The translations under genes and the position numbers were made by a program. Below are positions 1 through 5,268 of a DNA stretch of 6,710 nt, one piece after another. Under the pieces are notes generated by a model. It did no database searches, was not told the DNA's origin, and saw nothing but the letters and a program-made list of their open reading frames with translations. This DNA comes from Acetobacteraceae bacterium. GTDB lineage: Bacteria > Pseudomonadota > Alphaproteobacteria > Acetobacterales > Acetobacteraceae. Positions within the stretch are counted from its first letter, which is position 1, and every line of letters begins with the position of its first letter. The DNA is taken from assembly GCA_019689515.1 (NCBI GenBank), contig JADGHI010000208.1:1-6710 (forward strand). Direction: 5' to 3'.

Positions 1-444
1 CACGGGGCGCGGGCGCCCGCCGGGGGCGGCGGAGCCGGCCTCCGGCTCGGTGATGAGGATCGCCGGCTTGTCGCCGGCGAGGACCAGACCGGCTGCGAGG
101 CGCTTCTGCTCCGGCGTGCCATAGGCCATCACCGCGCCGATCGCGCCCATATTTGCCTCGACGACGATGCGGCCGCAGACCGCGCAGGCCTTGGAGAATT
201 CCTCGATCGCCAGCACCGCGTCGAAGTAGGAGGCGCCCGCCCCGCCCCACTCGTGCGGGATGGTCATGCCGAGGAAGCCCGCCTCGGCCATGCGGCGGAC
301 CATCGGCCAGGGATATTGCTCGGTGCGGTCCGTCTCCGCGGCCTGGGCGGCGGCCTCGCGCGCCAGCTCACGGGCGCGGTCGCGCAGATGCCGTTGCGCC
401 GCGGTCAGGCCATCCGCATCGGCCGTCATCTCGCCAGCAGCCAC
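1..444 (-). CDS. Acyl-CoA dehydrogenase, N-terminal part (cut by window edge)
   Basis: Open frame of 148 codons reaching the left edge, so the middle and C-terminal domains, including the catalytic base, are not visible. The visible part fits the alpha-helical N-terminal domain of FAD-dependent acyl-CoA dehydrogenases: FLGMTIPHEWGGAG (about residues 57-70), FSKACAVCGRIVVE (83-96), AYGTPEQK (107-114) and the start of the flavin-contacting stretch GDKPAILITEPEAGS (124-138). The family oxidises acyl-CoA thioesters to enoyl-CoA and passes electrons to ETF; the substrate cannot be told here. I chose the GTG at 442-444 over the ATG five codons later (427-429) because GGAGGAGA lies exactly 6 bases before the GTG. 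The gene follows oxyR by 32 bases on the same strand, suggesting co-transcription. The last 8 visible residues (PGGRPRPV) do not look like the usual continuation after EAGS. Confidence 0.85.
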   Translation of the reverse strand, partial: MAAGEMTADADGLTAAQRHLRDRARELAREAAAQAAETDRTEQYPWPMVRRMAEAGFLGMTIPHEWGGAGASYFDAVLAIEEFSKACAVCGRIVVEANMGAIGAVMAYGTPEQKRLAAGLVLAGDKPAILITEPEAGSAAPGGRPRPV

Positions 445-450
445 GTCACG

Positions 451-458
451 TCTCCTCC
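451..458 (-). promoter_or_regulatory. Ribosome binding site of the acyl-CoA dehydrogenase
   Basis: Minus-strand GGAGGAGA, 6 bases upstream of the GTG at 442-444. It is a near-perfect Shine-Dalgarno sequence and decides the GTG start over the downstream in-frame ATG, which would be 21 bases away. It sits between the oxyR stop (TAG, 477-479) and the dehydrogenase. Confidence 0.7.
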
Positions 459-476
459 GGCGGCCTCGCGCCGTTG

Positions 477-1382
477 CTACTCGGCGGCGATCGCCTCCGC
501 AATGGTGGGGGCGAGGCCGCGGAACTCCGCCGCGCGGGGGCTGCGGGCGCGCCAGGCGAGGCCCAGGGTGCGCCCGACCTCGCGGTCGAGAGGGCGAACC
601 GCCACGGGCGCGCCGGCGAGGACGCCGCCGCGGACCGCGAGGCGCGGCACCAGCGTCACGCCGAGGCCGCTCGCGACCATCTGAATGAGTGTGTAGAGCG
701 AGGTTGCGGCGAAGGGCTCGCCCGCCGCCGCGCCCGGCAGGCTGCAGGCGTCGAGCGCGTGCTCGCGCAGGCAGTGCCCGTCCTCGAGCAGCAGCAGCCG
801 CTCCGAACCGAGGACTGCGATGGGCACCCTCTCGCGCGCAGCCAACCGGTGATCCTGGGGCAGAGCGGCGAGGAAGGGATCCATGCCGAGCGGCTCCGTC
901 TCCGCGTCGCCGCAGGCGCAGGGGAGCGCCAGCAGCAGCAGGTCCAGGCGGCCGCCCTCCAGCGCCTCCACCAGCCGCTCGGTCAAATCCTCGCGCAGCC
1001 AGAGCTTGAGGCGCGGGAAGCGGTCGCGCAGACGGGGCATCAGCCGCGGCAGGAGGAACGGCCCGATGGTCGGGATGATGCCGAGGCGCAGCGGGCCGCT
1101 GAGCGGCTCTCGCGCTGCCGCCGCGGTCTCCGCCACCGCCTCCAGCGCGCTGAGCGCGGTGCGGGCACGCGCCACGATCTCCAGGCCGAGGGGAGTGAAA
1201 ACCGGCCGCTTGGCGCCCGTGCGCTCCAGCAGCGCGGCGTCGAGCTGTTGCTCAAGCGCGATTATTCCGGCCGAGAGCGTGGACTGCGTAACCGCGCAAG
1301 CGGAAGCGGCGCGGCCGAAATGCCCGTGTTCGGCGAGCGCGACCAGGTAGCGAAGCTGGCGTGGTGACGGCAGCGTAGTCAT
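477..1382 (-). CDS. oxyR: OxyR, LysR-family hydrogen peroxide sensor/activator
   Basis: 301 aa, the usual OxyR length. The N-terminal winged helix-turn-helix spans about residues 5-65 (RQLRYLVALAEHGHFGRAA, then TQSTLSAGIIALEQQL, then ERTG and FTPLG). The effector domain runs from about 95. The decisive signature is EDGHCLREHALDACSL (200-215): C204 and C213 are nine residues apart, as are C199 and C208 of E. coli OxyR, which form the H2O2-induced disulfide. The following FAATSLYTLIQMVASGLGVTL (224-244) is also OxyR-like. Extra cysteines occur at 29, 155 and 157. The family binds DNA as a tetramer and, when oxidised, activates catalase and ahpC-type genes; all of these lie divergently next door, which supports the call. 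Start is the ATG at 1380-1382, with only a weak GGATGA-like ribosome site. A palindrome overlaps this start and may serve autoregulation (inference). Confidence 0.95.
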   Translation of the reverse strand: MTTLPSPRQLRYLVALAEHGHFGRAASACAVTQSTLSAGIIALEQQLDAALLERTGAKRPVFTPLGLEIVARARTALSALEAVAETAAAAREPLSGPLRLGIIPTIGPFLLPRLMPRLRDRFPRLKLWLREDLTERLVEALEGGRLDLLLLALPCACGDAETEPLGMDPFLAALPQDHRLAARERVPIAVLGSERLLLLEDGHCLREHALDACSLPGAAAGEPFAATSLYTLIQMVASGLGVTLVPRLAVRGGVLAGAPVAVRPLDREVGRTLGLAWRARSPRAAEFRGLAPTIAEAIAAE

Positions 1383-1395
1383 CGGATCATCCGAT
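1381..1395. promoter_or_regulatory. Candidate OxyR/LysR operator: 15-base perfect palindrome
   Basis: ATCGGAT-C-ATCCGAT: two perfect 7-base arms around one central base. It contains the LysR-family T-N11-A pattern (T1382, A1394) and touches the oxyR start codon (CAT at 1380-1382). Its place between oxyR and the divergent catalase suits autoregulation and/or divergent control. It is not the E. coli four-part ATAG/CTAT OxyR site; alphaproteobacterial sites vary. Function is inferred from symmetry and position only. Confidence 0.45.
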
Positions 1396-1527
1396 GGAAA
1401 TTTGCGACTTTATTCATTGGCACGAGTGATCGCCGATAGCCACCCTCACTCGGCAGCGGCCCGGCAGAGGCGGCCGCCCAGCGGACCGCCGGGCTGTCGC
1501 GTCGCGGCTCTGCGAGGGAGGCAAGCC
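1383..1527 (+). promoter_or_regulatory. Divergent oxyR / Mn-catalase promoter region and catalase leader
   Basis: The first 60 bases are much richer in A+T than the surrounding DNA, as expected of a promoter in a GC-rich genome. Weak plus-strand candidates are TTTATT (1409-1414) as a -10 without a good -35, or TTGCGA (1402-1407) with AGTGAT (1425-1430) 17 bases on; neither is strong, which fits an activator-dependent promoter. A smaller palindrome ATCGCCGAT lies at 1429-1437. Further down the leader could form a stem between GCCCGGC (1459-1465) and GCCGGGC (1488-1494). A clear ribosome site GAGGGAGG (1514-1521) sits 6 bases before the catalase ATG. Confidence 0.5.
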
Positions 1528-2439
1528 ATGTTCCTGAGGATCGACCGGCTGCAGGTTGAGATGCCGATGCCGACGCAGCCGGACCCGAGCGCCGCCGCCA
1601 CGGTGCAGGAACTGATGGGCGGACGCTTCGGCGAGATGACGACGCTCAACACCTACATGTACCAGAGCTTCAACTTCCGCCAGCGCGACAAGCTGCGGCC
1701 CTTCTACGCGCTGATCGCCAACATCGCGACCGAGGAGCTCGGCCACATCGAGCTGGTCGGCGCGACGGTGAACGCCCTGCTCCACGGCATCGAGCCGAAG
1801 GGCGACACGGGCAAGGGCGACGCGCCCTTCGCCGATCCCTTCCTCCACGCCTCAGGCGCCGGCCCGAACTTCCACATCAACGGCCCGCACGGGATCATGG
1901 CGGCGAACGCGCTCGGCCAGCCCTGGCGCGGGGACTACATCTTCAACTCGGGCAACCTGATCCTCGACCTGCTGCACAACTTCTTCCTGGAGAACGGCGC
2001 GCGCACGGTGAAGCTCCGGGTCTATCAGCTGACGAACAACCCGGCGGCGCGGCGCATGCTCGGCTACCTGTTCACCCGCGGCGGCGTGCATGCCGAGGCC
2101 TATGCACGGGCGCTGGAGAAGCTCACCGGCGTGGACATGAAGAAGATGCTGCCGATTCCGAACATCCGGCCCGAGGAGGTGCCGGAGAGCAGGAAGTTCC
2201 TGGAGGAGGGCTCGCACCGCCGCCTCTACCGCTTCAGCACCAGCGACTACGACGAGATCCGCGGAATCTGGCAGGGCCAGGCACTCGACGGCTCCGGCCC
2301 GCTGGAGGTGACGGACGGCCCGCCGCAAGGCGGCCCGCAGTATCAGCTCGAGGGCGTTGCCCAGGCCTTCATCCCGGACTACCACCCGGAGGAGATCCTG
2401 GAGATCGCGCGGAAGCTCTACCAGAAGGCGAGCGGCTGA
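1528..2439 (+). CDS. Manganese (non-haem, dimanganese) catalase
   Basis: 303 aa, full length for the Mn-catalase (KatN-like) family, which converts 2 H2O2 to water and O2 at a dinuclear manganese centre in a ferritin-like four-helix bundle. All five expected ligands are visible in order: E36 (GGRFGEM), E70 and H73 (TEELGHIE), E155 (NFFLENGAR) and H188 (GGVHAEAY), with spacing matching the Lactobacillus plantarum enzyme (E35, E66, H69, E148, H181). The N-terminal MFLRIDRLQVEMP and the C-terminal SHRRLYRFSTSDYDEI (229-244) are also typical. Start is the ATG at 1528 because GAGGGAGG lies 6 bases upstream and the protein then begins as the family does; the frame is open back to 1402 but that extension looks non-coding. 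It is divergent from oxyR and upstream of ahpC. No signal peptide, so cytoplasmic. Expected to belong to the OxyR regulon (inference). Confidence 0.95.
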   Translation: MFLRIDRLQVEMPMPTQPDPSAAATVQELMGGRFGEMTTLNTYMYQSFNFRQRDKLRPFYALIANIATEELGHIELVGATVNALLHGIEPKGDTGKGDAPFADPFLHASGAGPNFHINGPHGIMAANALGQPWRGDYIFNSGNLILDLLHNFFLENGARTVKLRVYQLTNNPAARRMLGYLFTRGGVHAEAYARALEKLTGVDMKKMLPIPNIRPEEVPESRKFLEEGSHRRLYRFSTSDYDEIRGIWQGQALDGSGPLEVTDGPPQGGPQYQLEGVAQAFIPDYHPEEILEIARKLYQKASG

Positions 2440-2454
2440 CGGGTGGGCGCAGGT

Positions 2455-2481
2455 GGCGCCCGGCCCGCCTGGCCGGGCGCC
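2455..2481 (+). terminator. Strong GC hairpin after the Mn-catalase (terminator-like, no T run)
   Basis: An 11-base perfect stem (GGCGCCCGGCC, 2455-2465, with GGCCGGGCGCC, 2471-2481) with a CGCCT loop, 15 bases after the catalase stop codon. No run of T follows, so it may be a pause, an RNA 3' end stabiliser or a weak terminator rather than a classical intrinsic terminator. It cannot form together with the 2464-2510 hairpin. Confidence 0.5.
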
Positions 2482-2510
2482 CATGCCTCCAGGTGGTCCG
2501 GCCAGGCGGG
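2464..2510 (+). repeat. 13-base perfect inverted repeat overlapping the previous hairpin
   Basis: CCCGCCTGGCCGG (2464-2476) and CCGGCCAGGCGGG (2498-2510) are exact reverse complements separated by 21 bases. The left arm uses the loop and most of the right arm of the 2455-2481 stem, so the two structures exclude each other. The architecture resembles alternative folds in a leader or attenuator, but no coding leader peptide or T run is seen; function unknown. Confidence 0.5.
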
Positions 2511-2647
2511 ATTGATCGATCCGCCCGATCATCTTGGCCGAAACTATTCATTTGATTTCAATGTCGCAGTGCAGCATATGTGTTCGCAGGGCGCCCCGAC
2601 CGGTGCCCCTCGTTCCCACCACAACCAGAGCGAGAGCGAACGAACGC
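2511..2647 (+). promoter_or_regulatory. ahpC promoter and leader region
   Basis: After the GC-rich hairpins the sequence becomes A+T-rich between about 2511 and 2580, as expected of a promoter. Best candidate: TTGGCC (2534-2539), 17-base spacer, TTCAAT (2557-2562, four of six matches to TATAAT). A second possibility is TTGATT (2552-2557) with CATATG (2575-2580). TGATC (2513-2517) and GATCA (2527-2531) form a small inverted repeat just upstream, where an activator might bind. GATCATC and TATTCATT also occur in the catalase promoter. The ribosome site before ahpC is weak (GAGAG, 2632-2636, 11 bases from the ATG). Confidence 0.45.
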
Positions 2648-3223
2648 ATGCTGACCGTTGGCGACAAGTTCCCCGCCTTCAAGCTGACCGCCGTGAAGGG
2701 CGGCCCCGAGGGGCTGGGCGGCCCCGGCAAGTCCTTCACCGAGATCACCAACGAGTCCGATCCGGGCAAGTGGAAGGTCGTCTTCTTCTGGCCGAAGGAC
2801 TTCACCTTCATCTGCCCCACCGAGATCGCGGCCTTCGGCAAGCTGGCCGGCGAGTTCGCCGACCGCGACGCGGTGGTCTACGGCGTCAGCACGGACAGCG
2901 AGTTCGTGCACCTGAACTGGCGCGTGCACAACCAGGACATCCGCGACCTGCCGATCCCGATGCTCGCGGACGTGAAGCGTGAGCTGTCCACCGCGCTCGG
3001 CATCCTGGACAAGAACGAGGGCGTGGCGCTGCGCGCGACCTTCATCGTGGACCCGGACGGGACGATCCAGTGGGCCTGCGTGAACGGCCTGAACGTCGGG
3101 CGCAACCCGCAGGAGGTGCTGCGCGTGCTCGACGCGCTGCAGACCGACGAGCTCTGCCCGTGCAACTGGGAGAAGGGCAAGGAGACGCTGAACCCGGCGG
3201 CGCTGTTCGAGAAGGCGGCCTGA
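2648..3223 (+). CDS. ahpC: AhpC, alkyl hydroperoxide reductase / 2-Cys peroxiredoxin (mycobacterial type)
   Basis: 191 aa thioredoxin-fold peroxidase reducing H2O2, organic peroxides and probably peroxynitrite. Peroxidatic cysteine C56 lies in WPKDFTFICPTE, with the family's P49 and T53 and catalytic Arg probably R129 (ALRATFIVDPDG). The C-terminus DELCPCNWEKG supplies resolving cysteines C170 and C172. This C-x-C end and the overall sequence (GKWKVVFFWPKDF, VGRNPQEVLRVLDALQ) are close to M. tuberculosis AhpC (C61, C174, C176) rather than the enterobacterial AhpF-dependent form. That subtype is reduced by AhpD, and ahpD follows directly. An additional C144 is present. Start ATG 2648 is chosen because the protein then begins MLTVGDKFP as homologues do; the upstream open frame to 2534 is not conserved. 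The catalase is 208 bases upstream and ahpD 148 bases downstream. Confidence 0.95.
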   Translation: MLTVGDKFPAFKLTAVKGGPEGLGGPGKSFTEITNESDPGKWKVVFFWPKDFTFICPTEIAAFGKLAGEFADRDAVVYGVSTDSEFVHLNWRVHNQDIRDLPIPMLADVKRELSTALGILDKNEGVALRATFIVDPDGTIQWACVNGLNVGRNPQEVLRVLDALQTDELCPCNWEKGKETLNPAALFEKAA

Positions 3224-3239
3224 GGGCAGCGGGAACGCA

Positions 3240-3302
3240 CGACCGTCCGTCCGCCGGAGCCTGAGGCTCCCGGCGGGCGGCGGCAGGCGGCGACCGTCCG
3301 TC
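3240..3302 (+). repeat. 12-base direct repeat pair in the ahpC-ahpD gap
   Basis: CGACCGTCCGTC occurs at 3240-3251 and again at 3291-3302, 51 bases apart. The first copy abuts the 3251-3276 hairpin and the second forms the loop and part of both arms of the 3286-3308 hairpin. It may be a small local duplication or a short intergenic repeat of the genome; function unknown. Confidence 0.5.
3251..3276 (+). terminator. GC hairpin downstream of ahpC
   Basis: CCGCCGGAGCC (3251-3261) pairs with GGCTCCCGGCGG (3265-3276) around a TGA loop, with one bulged C. It begins 27 bases after the ahpC stop. There is no T run, so it is a possible pause or RNA-stabilising hairpin rather than a clear terminator. 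Confidence 0.4.
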
Positions 3303-3312
3303 GCCGCCGTTT
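3286..3312 (+). terminator. Possible weak intrinsic terminator between ahpC and ahpD
   Basis: GGCGGCGAC (3286-3294) and GTCGCCGCC (3300-3308) form a perfect 9-base stem with a CGTCC loop, followed by GTTTG. The short T tract makes it more terminator-like than the other hairpins here. It would lower ahpD expression relative to ahpC if partly effective (inference). Confidence 0.45.
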
Positions 3313-3371
3313 GTCGCGTGCCGGTACGCGCGCGATGCCTCGAATACCGGATGTCCTGTAAGGAGCCCCCC

Positions 3372-3932
3372 ATGTCGCTCGAAGCCCTGCGCAACCGGCT
3401 GCCCGAATACGCCAAGGACCTGAAGCTCAACCTCGGCAGCCTTGCCGCGGAGACGGTGCTGACGCCCCAGCAGCTTGCCGGGACCTTCGTCGCTTCGGCG
3501 CTGGCGGCGCGCAACGCCGAGGTCACGGCAGCGATCGTCGCGGAATTCGCCCCCCGCCTCTCGCCGGAGGCGCTGAACGCGGCCAAGGCCGCGGCGGCGA
3601 TCATGGGCATGAACAACGTCTACTACCGCTTCACCCACCTCGTCGGCGGTGACTACCCGACCATGCCGGCGAAGCTGCGCATGAACGTCATGGCGCGGCC
3701 GGGCGTGGAGAAGGTGGATTTCGAGCTGTGGTCGCTCGCGGTCTCGGCCATCAACGGCTGCGGCATGTGCATGGAGGCGCATGAGAAGGTGGTGCGCCAG
3801 GCCGGCCTGTCGAAGGAGCAGGTGCAGGCCGCGGTGCGCATCGCCGCGGTGGTGCATGCCGTGGCCGCGGTGCTGGATGGCGAAGCCGCACTGGGCAATG
3901 TCGCCCCGGCATCGGTGGCGCAGGCGGCTTGA
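3372..3932 (+). CDS. ahpD: AhpD, alkylhydroperoxidase / AhpC reductant (CxxC protein)
   Basis: 186 aa, all-helical carboxymuconolactone-decarboxylase-like protein. The active site INGCGMCMEAHEK gives C130-x-x-C133 and H137, and E118 lies in DFELW; these match M. tuberculosis AhpD E118, C130, C133 and H137 by number. The position-132 histidine of the M. tuberculosis protein is Met here. The N-terminal half (LPEYAKDLKLNL, residues 10-21, and AAAIMGMNNVYYR, 74-86) is also strongly AhpD-like. In M. tuberculosis AhpD passes electrons from dihydrolipoamide (SucB/Lpd) to AhpC and has weak peroxidase activity itself; the same role is inferred here since ahpC is adjacent and no ahpF is in view. Start ATG 3372 has TAAGGAG (3359-3365) 6 bases upstream. 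Cytoplasmic, no signal peptide. It converges on dctM with 48 bases between stops. Confidence 0.95.
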   Translation: MSLEALRNRLPEYAKDLKLNLGSLAAETVLTPQQLAGTFVASALAARNAEVTAAIVAEFAPRLSPEALNAAKAAAAIMGMNNVYYRFTHLVGGDYPTMPAKLRMNVMARPGVEKVDFELWSLAVSAINGCGMCMEAHEKVVRQAGLSKEQVQAAVRIAAVVHAVAAVLDGEAALGNVAPASVAQAA

Positions 3933-3941
3933 CCGGCCGGA

Positions 3942-3955
3942 CCGGCTGATGCCGG
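3942..3955. terminator. Small hairpin between convergent ahpD and dctM
   Basis: CCGGC-TGAT-GCCGG, a 5-base stem with a 4-base loop in the 48-base gap between the ahpD and dctM stops. Convergent genes usually need a terminator here, but the stem is short, no T run flanks it on either strand, and such stems arise easily in GC-rich DNA. Confidence 0.25.
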
Positions 3956-3980
3956 CCCAGGCGGGGGGCGCAGGGGCAGG

Positions 3981-5261
3981 CTAGCCCCCGTACCCCGCCT
4001 GCCGCGGCAGCCAGAGCGCGATGCCCGGAAAGGCGATGAGCAGCGCCGTCCCCAGCGCCAGCATCAGCATGTAGGGCAGTATGCTGCGGTTCACCTCGCC
4101 GAGCGGCGCCCCGGTGATCGCCTTGATGACCACCAGGTTCATCGCCACCGGCGGGCTGATCAGCGCCATTTCCAGGCTGAGCGTCAGCAGCACCCCGTAC
4201 CACACCTTGTCGATGCCGAGCTGCGCCATCACCGGCAGGATCGCCGGCATGGTGAGCAGGATGATCGAGAAGCTCTCCAGCACCAGCCCGAGCACGAAGA
4301 GCAGCACCATCATCGCCACCAGGAACCCGGTGCGCCCGAGGCCGAGATCGGCCACCAGCGCCACCAGCTCCTGCGGCACGCGCAGCTTGGTCAGCATGTA
4401 GCCGTAGATCGCGGCGCCGGCGATGATCATCAGCAGCATCGCCGAGGTGCGCGTCGCCTCCTGCACTCCGTCGAGCAGATCGCGCCAGGACAGCGCGCGG
4501 TAGATCACCGCCGCGACGACGAGGGCCCAGAGCGTGCCGGTGCCTGCCGCCTCCGTCGCGGTGAAGACGCCGAAATAGATCCCGCCGAGCACGAAGAGCG
4601 GCAGCGTCAGGCTCCAGCCGGCGCGGCGCAGGGCGACGGCGGCGCGTGGCGGCGGAGGGTCGCCGGCCGGGACCTTGGCGTGGCCTTCGGTGAGGAAGAC
4701 CCAGGCCGCGAACATCCCCGCCATCATCAGACCGGGCACCACCCCGGCGAGGAACAGCGCGCCGACCGAGCTTTCCGTCACATAGGCATAGAGCACCATC
4801 GGCGCCGAGGGCGGGACCAGGATGCCGAGCGTCCCGCCGCCCGCCACCACGCCGAAGGCGCCACGGCGCGACATGCCGTAGCGCAGCATCTGCGGGATGG
4901 CGATCTTGCCGACCGTCAGGGCGGTGGCGACAGAGGAGCCGCTGATCGCGGCGAACACCGTGCAGGCCGCAACCGTGGCGATGCCGACGCCGCCCCGCAC
5001 GCGCCGCAGCAGCGCAAAGGCCGCGCCGTAGAGGTCGTCCACCACCCGCCCGCGCACCATGATGTGCGCCATCAGCATGAAGAGCGGGATCGCGACGAGC
5101 AGGTAGCCGTCGAGCTGGCCGATCACCAGCTCGCCGAGCGCCGGCACGCCGCCCTCGACCCACAGCAGGACCGCGAGCGGCAGCAGGAACAGCGCCGCGA
5201 ACATCGGCAGGCCGAGGTAGAGCAGCGCAATCAGCGCCGCGAGCAGCAGCAGGAAGGTCAC
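3981..5261 (-). CDS. dctM: TRAP transporter large permease (DctM family)
   Basis: 426 aa, normal for DctM, the large membrane subunit that couples Na+ entry to substrate import in tripartite ATP-independent periplasmic transporters. About a dozen hydrophobic membrane segments fill the protein. Family motifs: FAAISGSSVAT (103-113), GTLGILVPPSAPMVLY (143-158), GVFTATEAAGTG (231-242), LESFSIILLTMPAILPV (328-344) and LEMALISPPVAMNL (363-376). The two PP-containing hairpin loops (146-154 and 367-375) mark the pseudo-symmetric halves of the elevator-type transporter. The start codon is GTG (5259-5261), with GGGGAG 11 bases upstream and the dctQ stop 7 bases away, so translation is probably coupled. 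It is the last gene of dctP-dctQ-dctM. The substrate cannot be read from this subunit. Confidence 0.95.
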   Translation of the reverse strand: MTFLLLLAALIALLYLGLPMFAALFLLPLAVLLWVEGGVPALGELVIGQLDGYLLVAIPLFMLMAHIMVRGRVVDDLYGAAFALLRRVRGGVGIATVAACTVFAAISGSSVATALTVGKIAIPQMLRYGMSRRGAFGVVAGGGTLGILVPPSAPMVLYAYVTESSVGALFLAGVVPGLMMAGMFAAWVFLTEGHAKVPAGDPPPPRAAVALRRAGWSLTLPLFVLGGIYFGVFTATEAAGTGTLWALVVAAVIYRALSWRDLLDGVQEATRTSAMLLMIIAGAAIYGYMLTKLRVPQELVALVADLGLGRTGFLVAMMVLLFVLGLVLESFSIILLTMPAILPVMAQLGIDKVWYGVLLTLSLEMALISPPVAMNLVVIKAITGAPLGEVNRSILPYMLMLALGTALLIAFPGIALWLPRQAGYGG

Positions 5262-5268
5262 GCCGGCG

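Noticed and set aside
153..1367. Long plus-strand open frame (404 codons) opposite oxyR and the dehydrogenase
   Set aside because: Arg/Ala/Gly-rich translation with no recognisable domain; it is antisense to two convincing genes and explained by few stop codons in GC-rich DNA.
1418..1433. Possible sigma-54 promoter (TGGCACG followed by a GC element)
   Set aside because: The GG and GC elements are one base too far apart and the TTGC half is absent.
1385..1440. Classical E. coli-type OxyR site (four ATAG/CTAT elements)
   Set aside because: Only a single ATAG (1436-1439) is seen and no properly spaced partner elements.
1402..1527. N-terminal extension of the Mn-catalase from an upstream TTG
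   Set aside because: The extension is not family-like and covers the probable promoter; the ATG at 1528 has an ideal ribosome site.
2534..2647. N-terminal extension of AhpC from an upstream TTG
   Set aside because: AhpC homologues begin near MLTVGDKFP; the upstream bases look like promoter and leader.
2558..3616. Minus-strand open frame of 352 codons across ahpC and ahpD
   Set aside because: Antisense to both genes and across their intergenic gap, low-complexity composition, no family features.
3751..5163. Minus-strand open frame of 470 codons overlapping dctM
   Set aside because: Off-frame shadow of dctM with an Ala/Gly/Arg-rich translation; the dctM frame has clear membrane segments and motifs.
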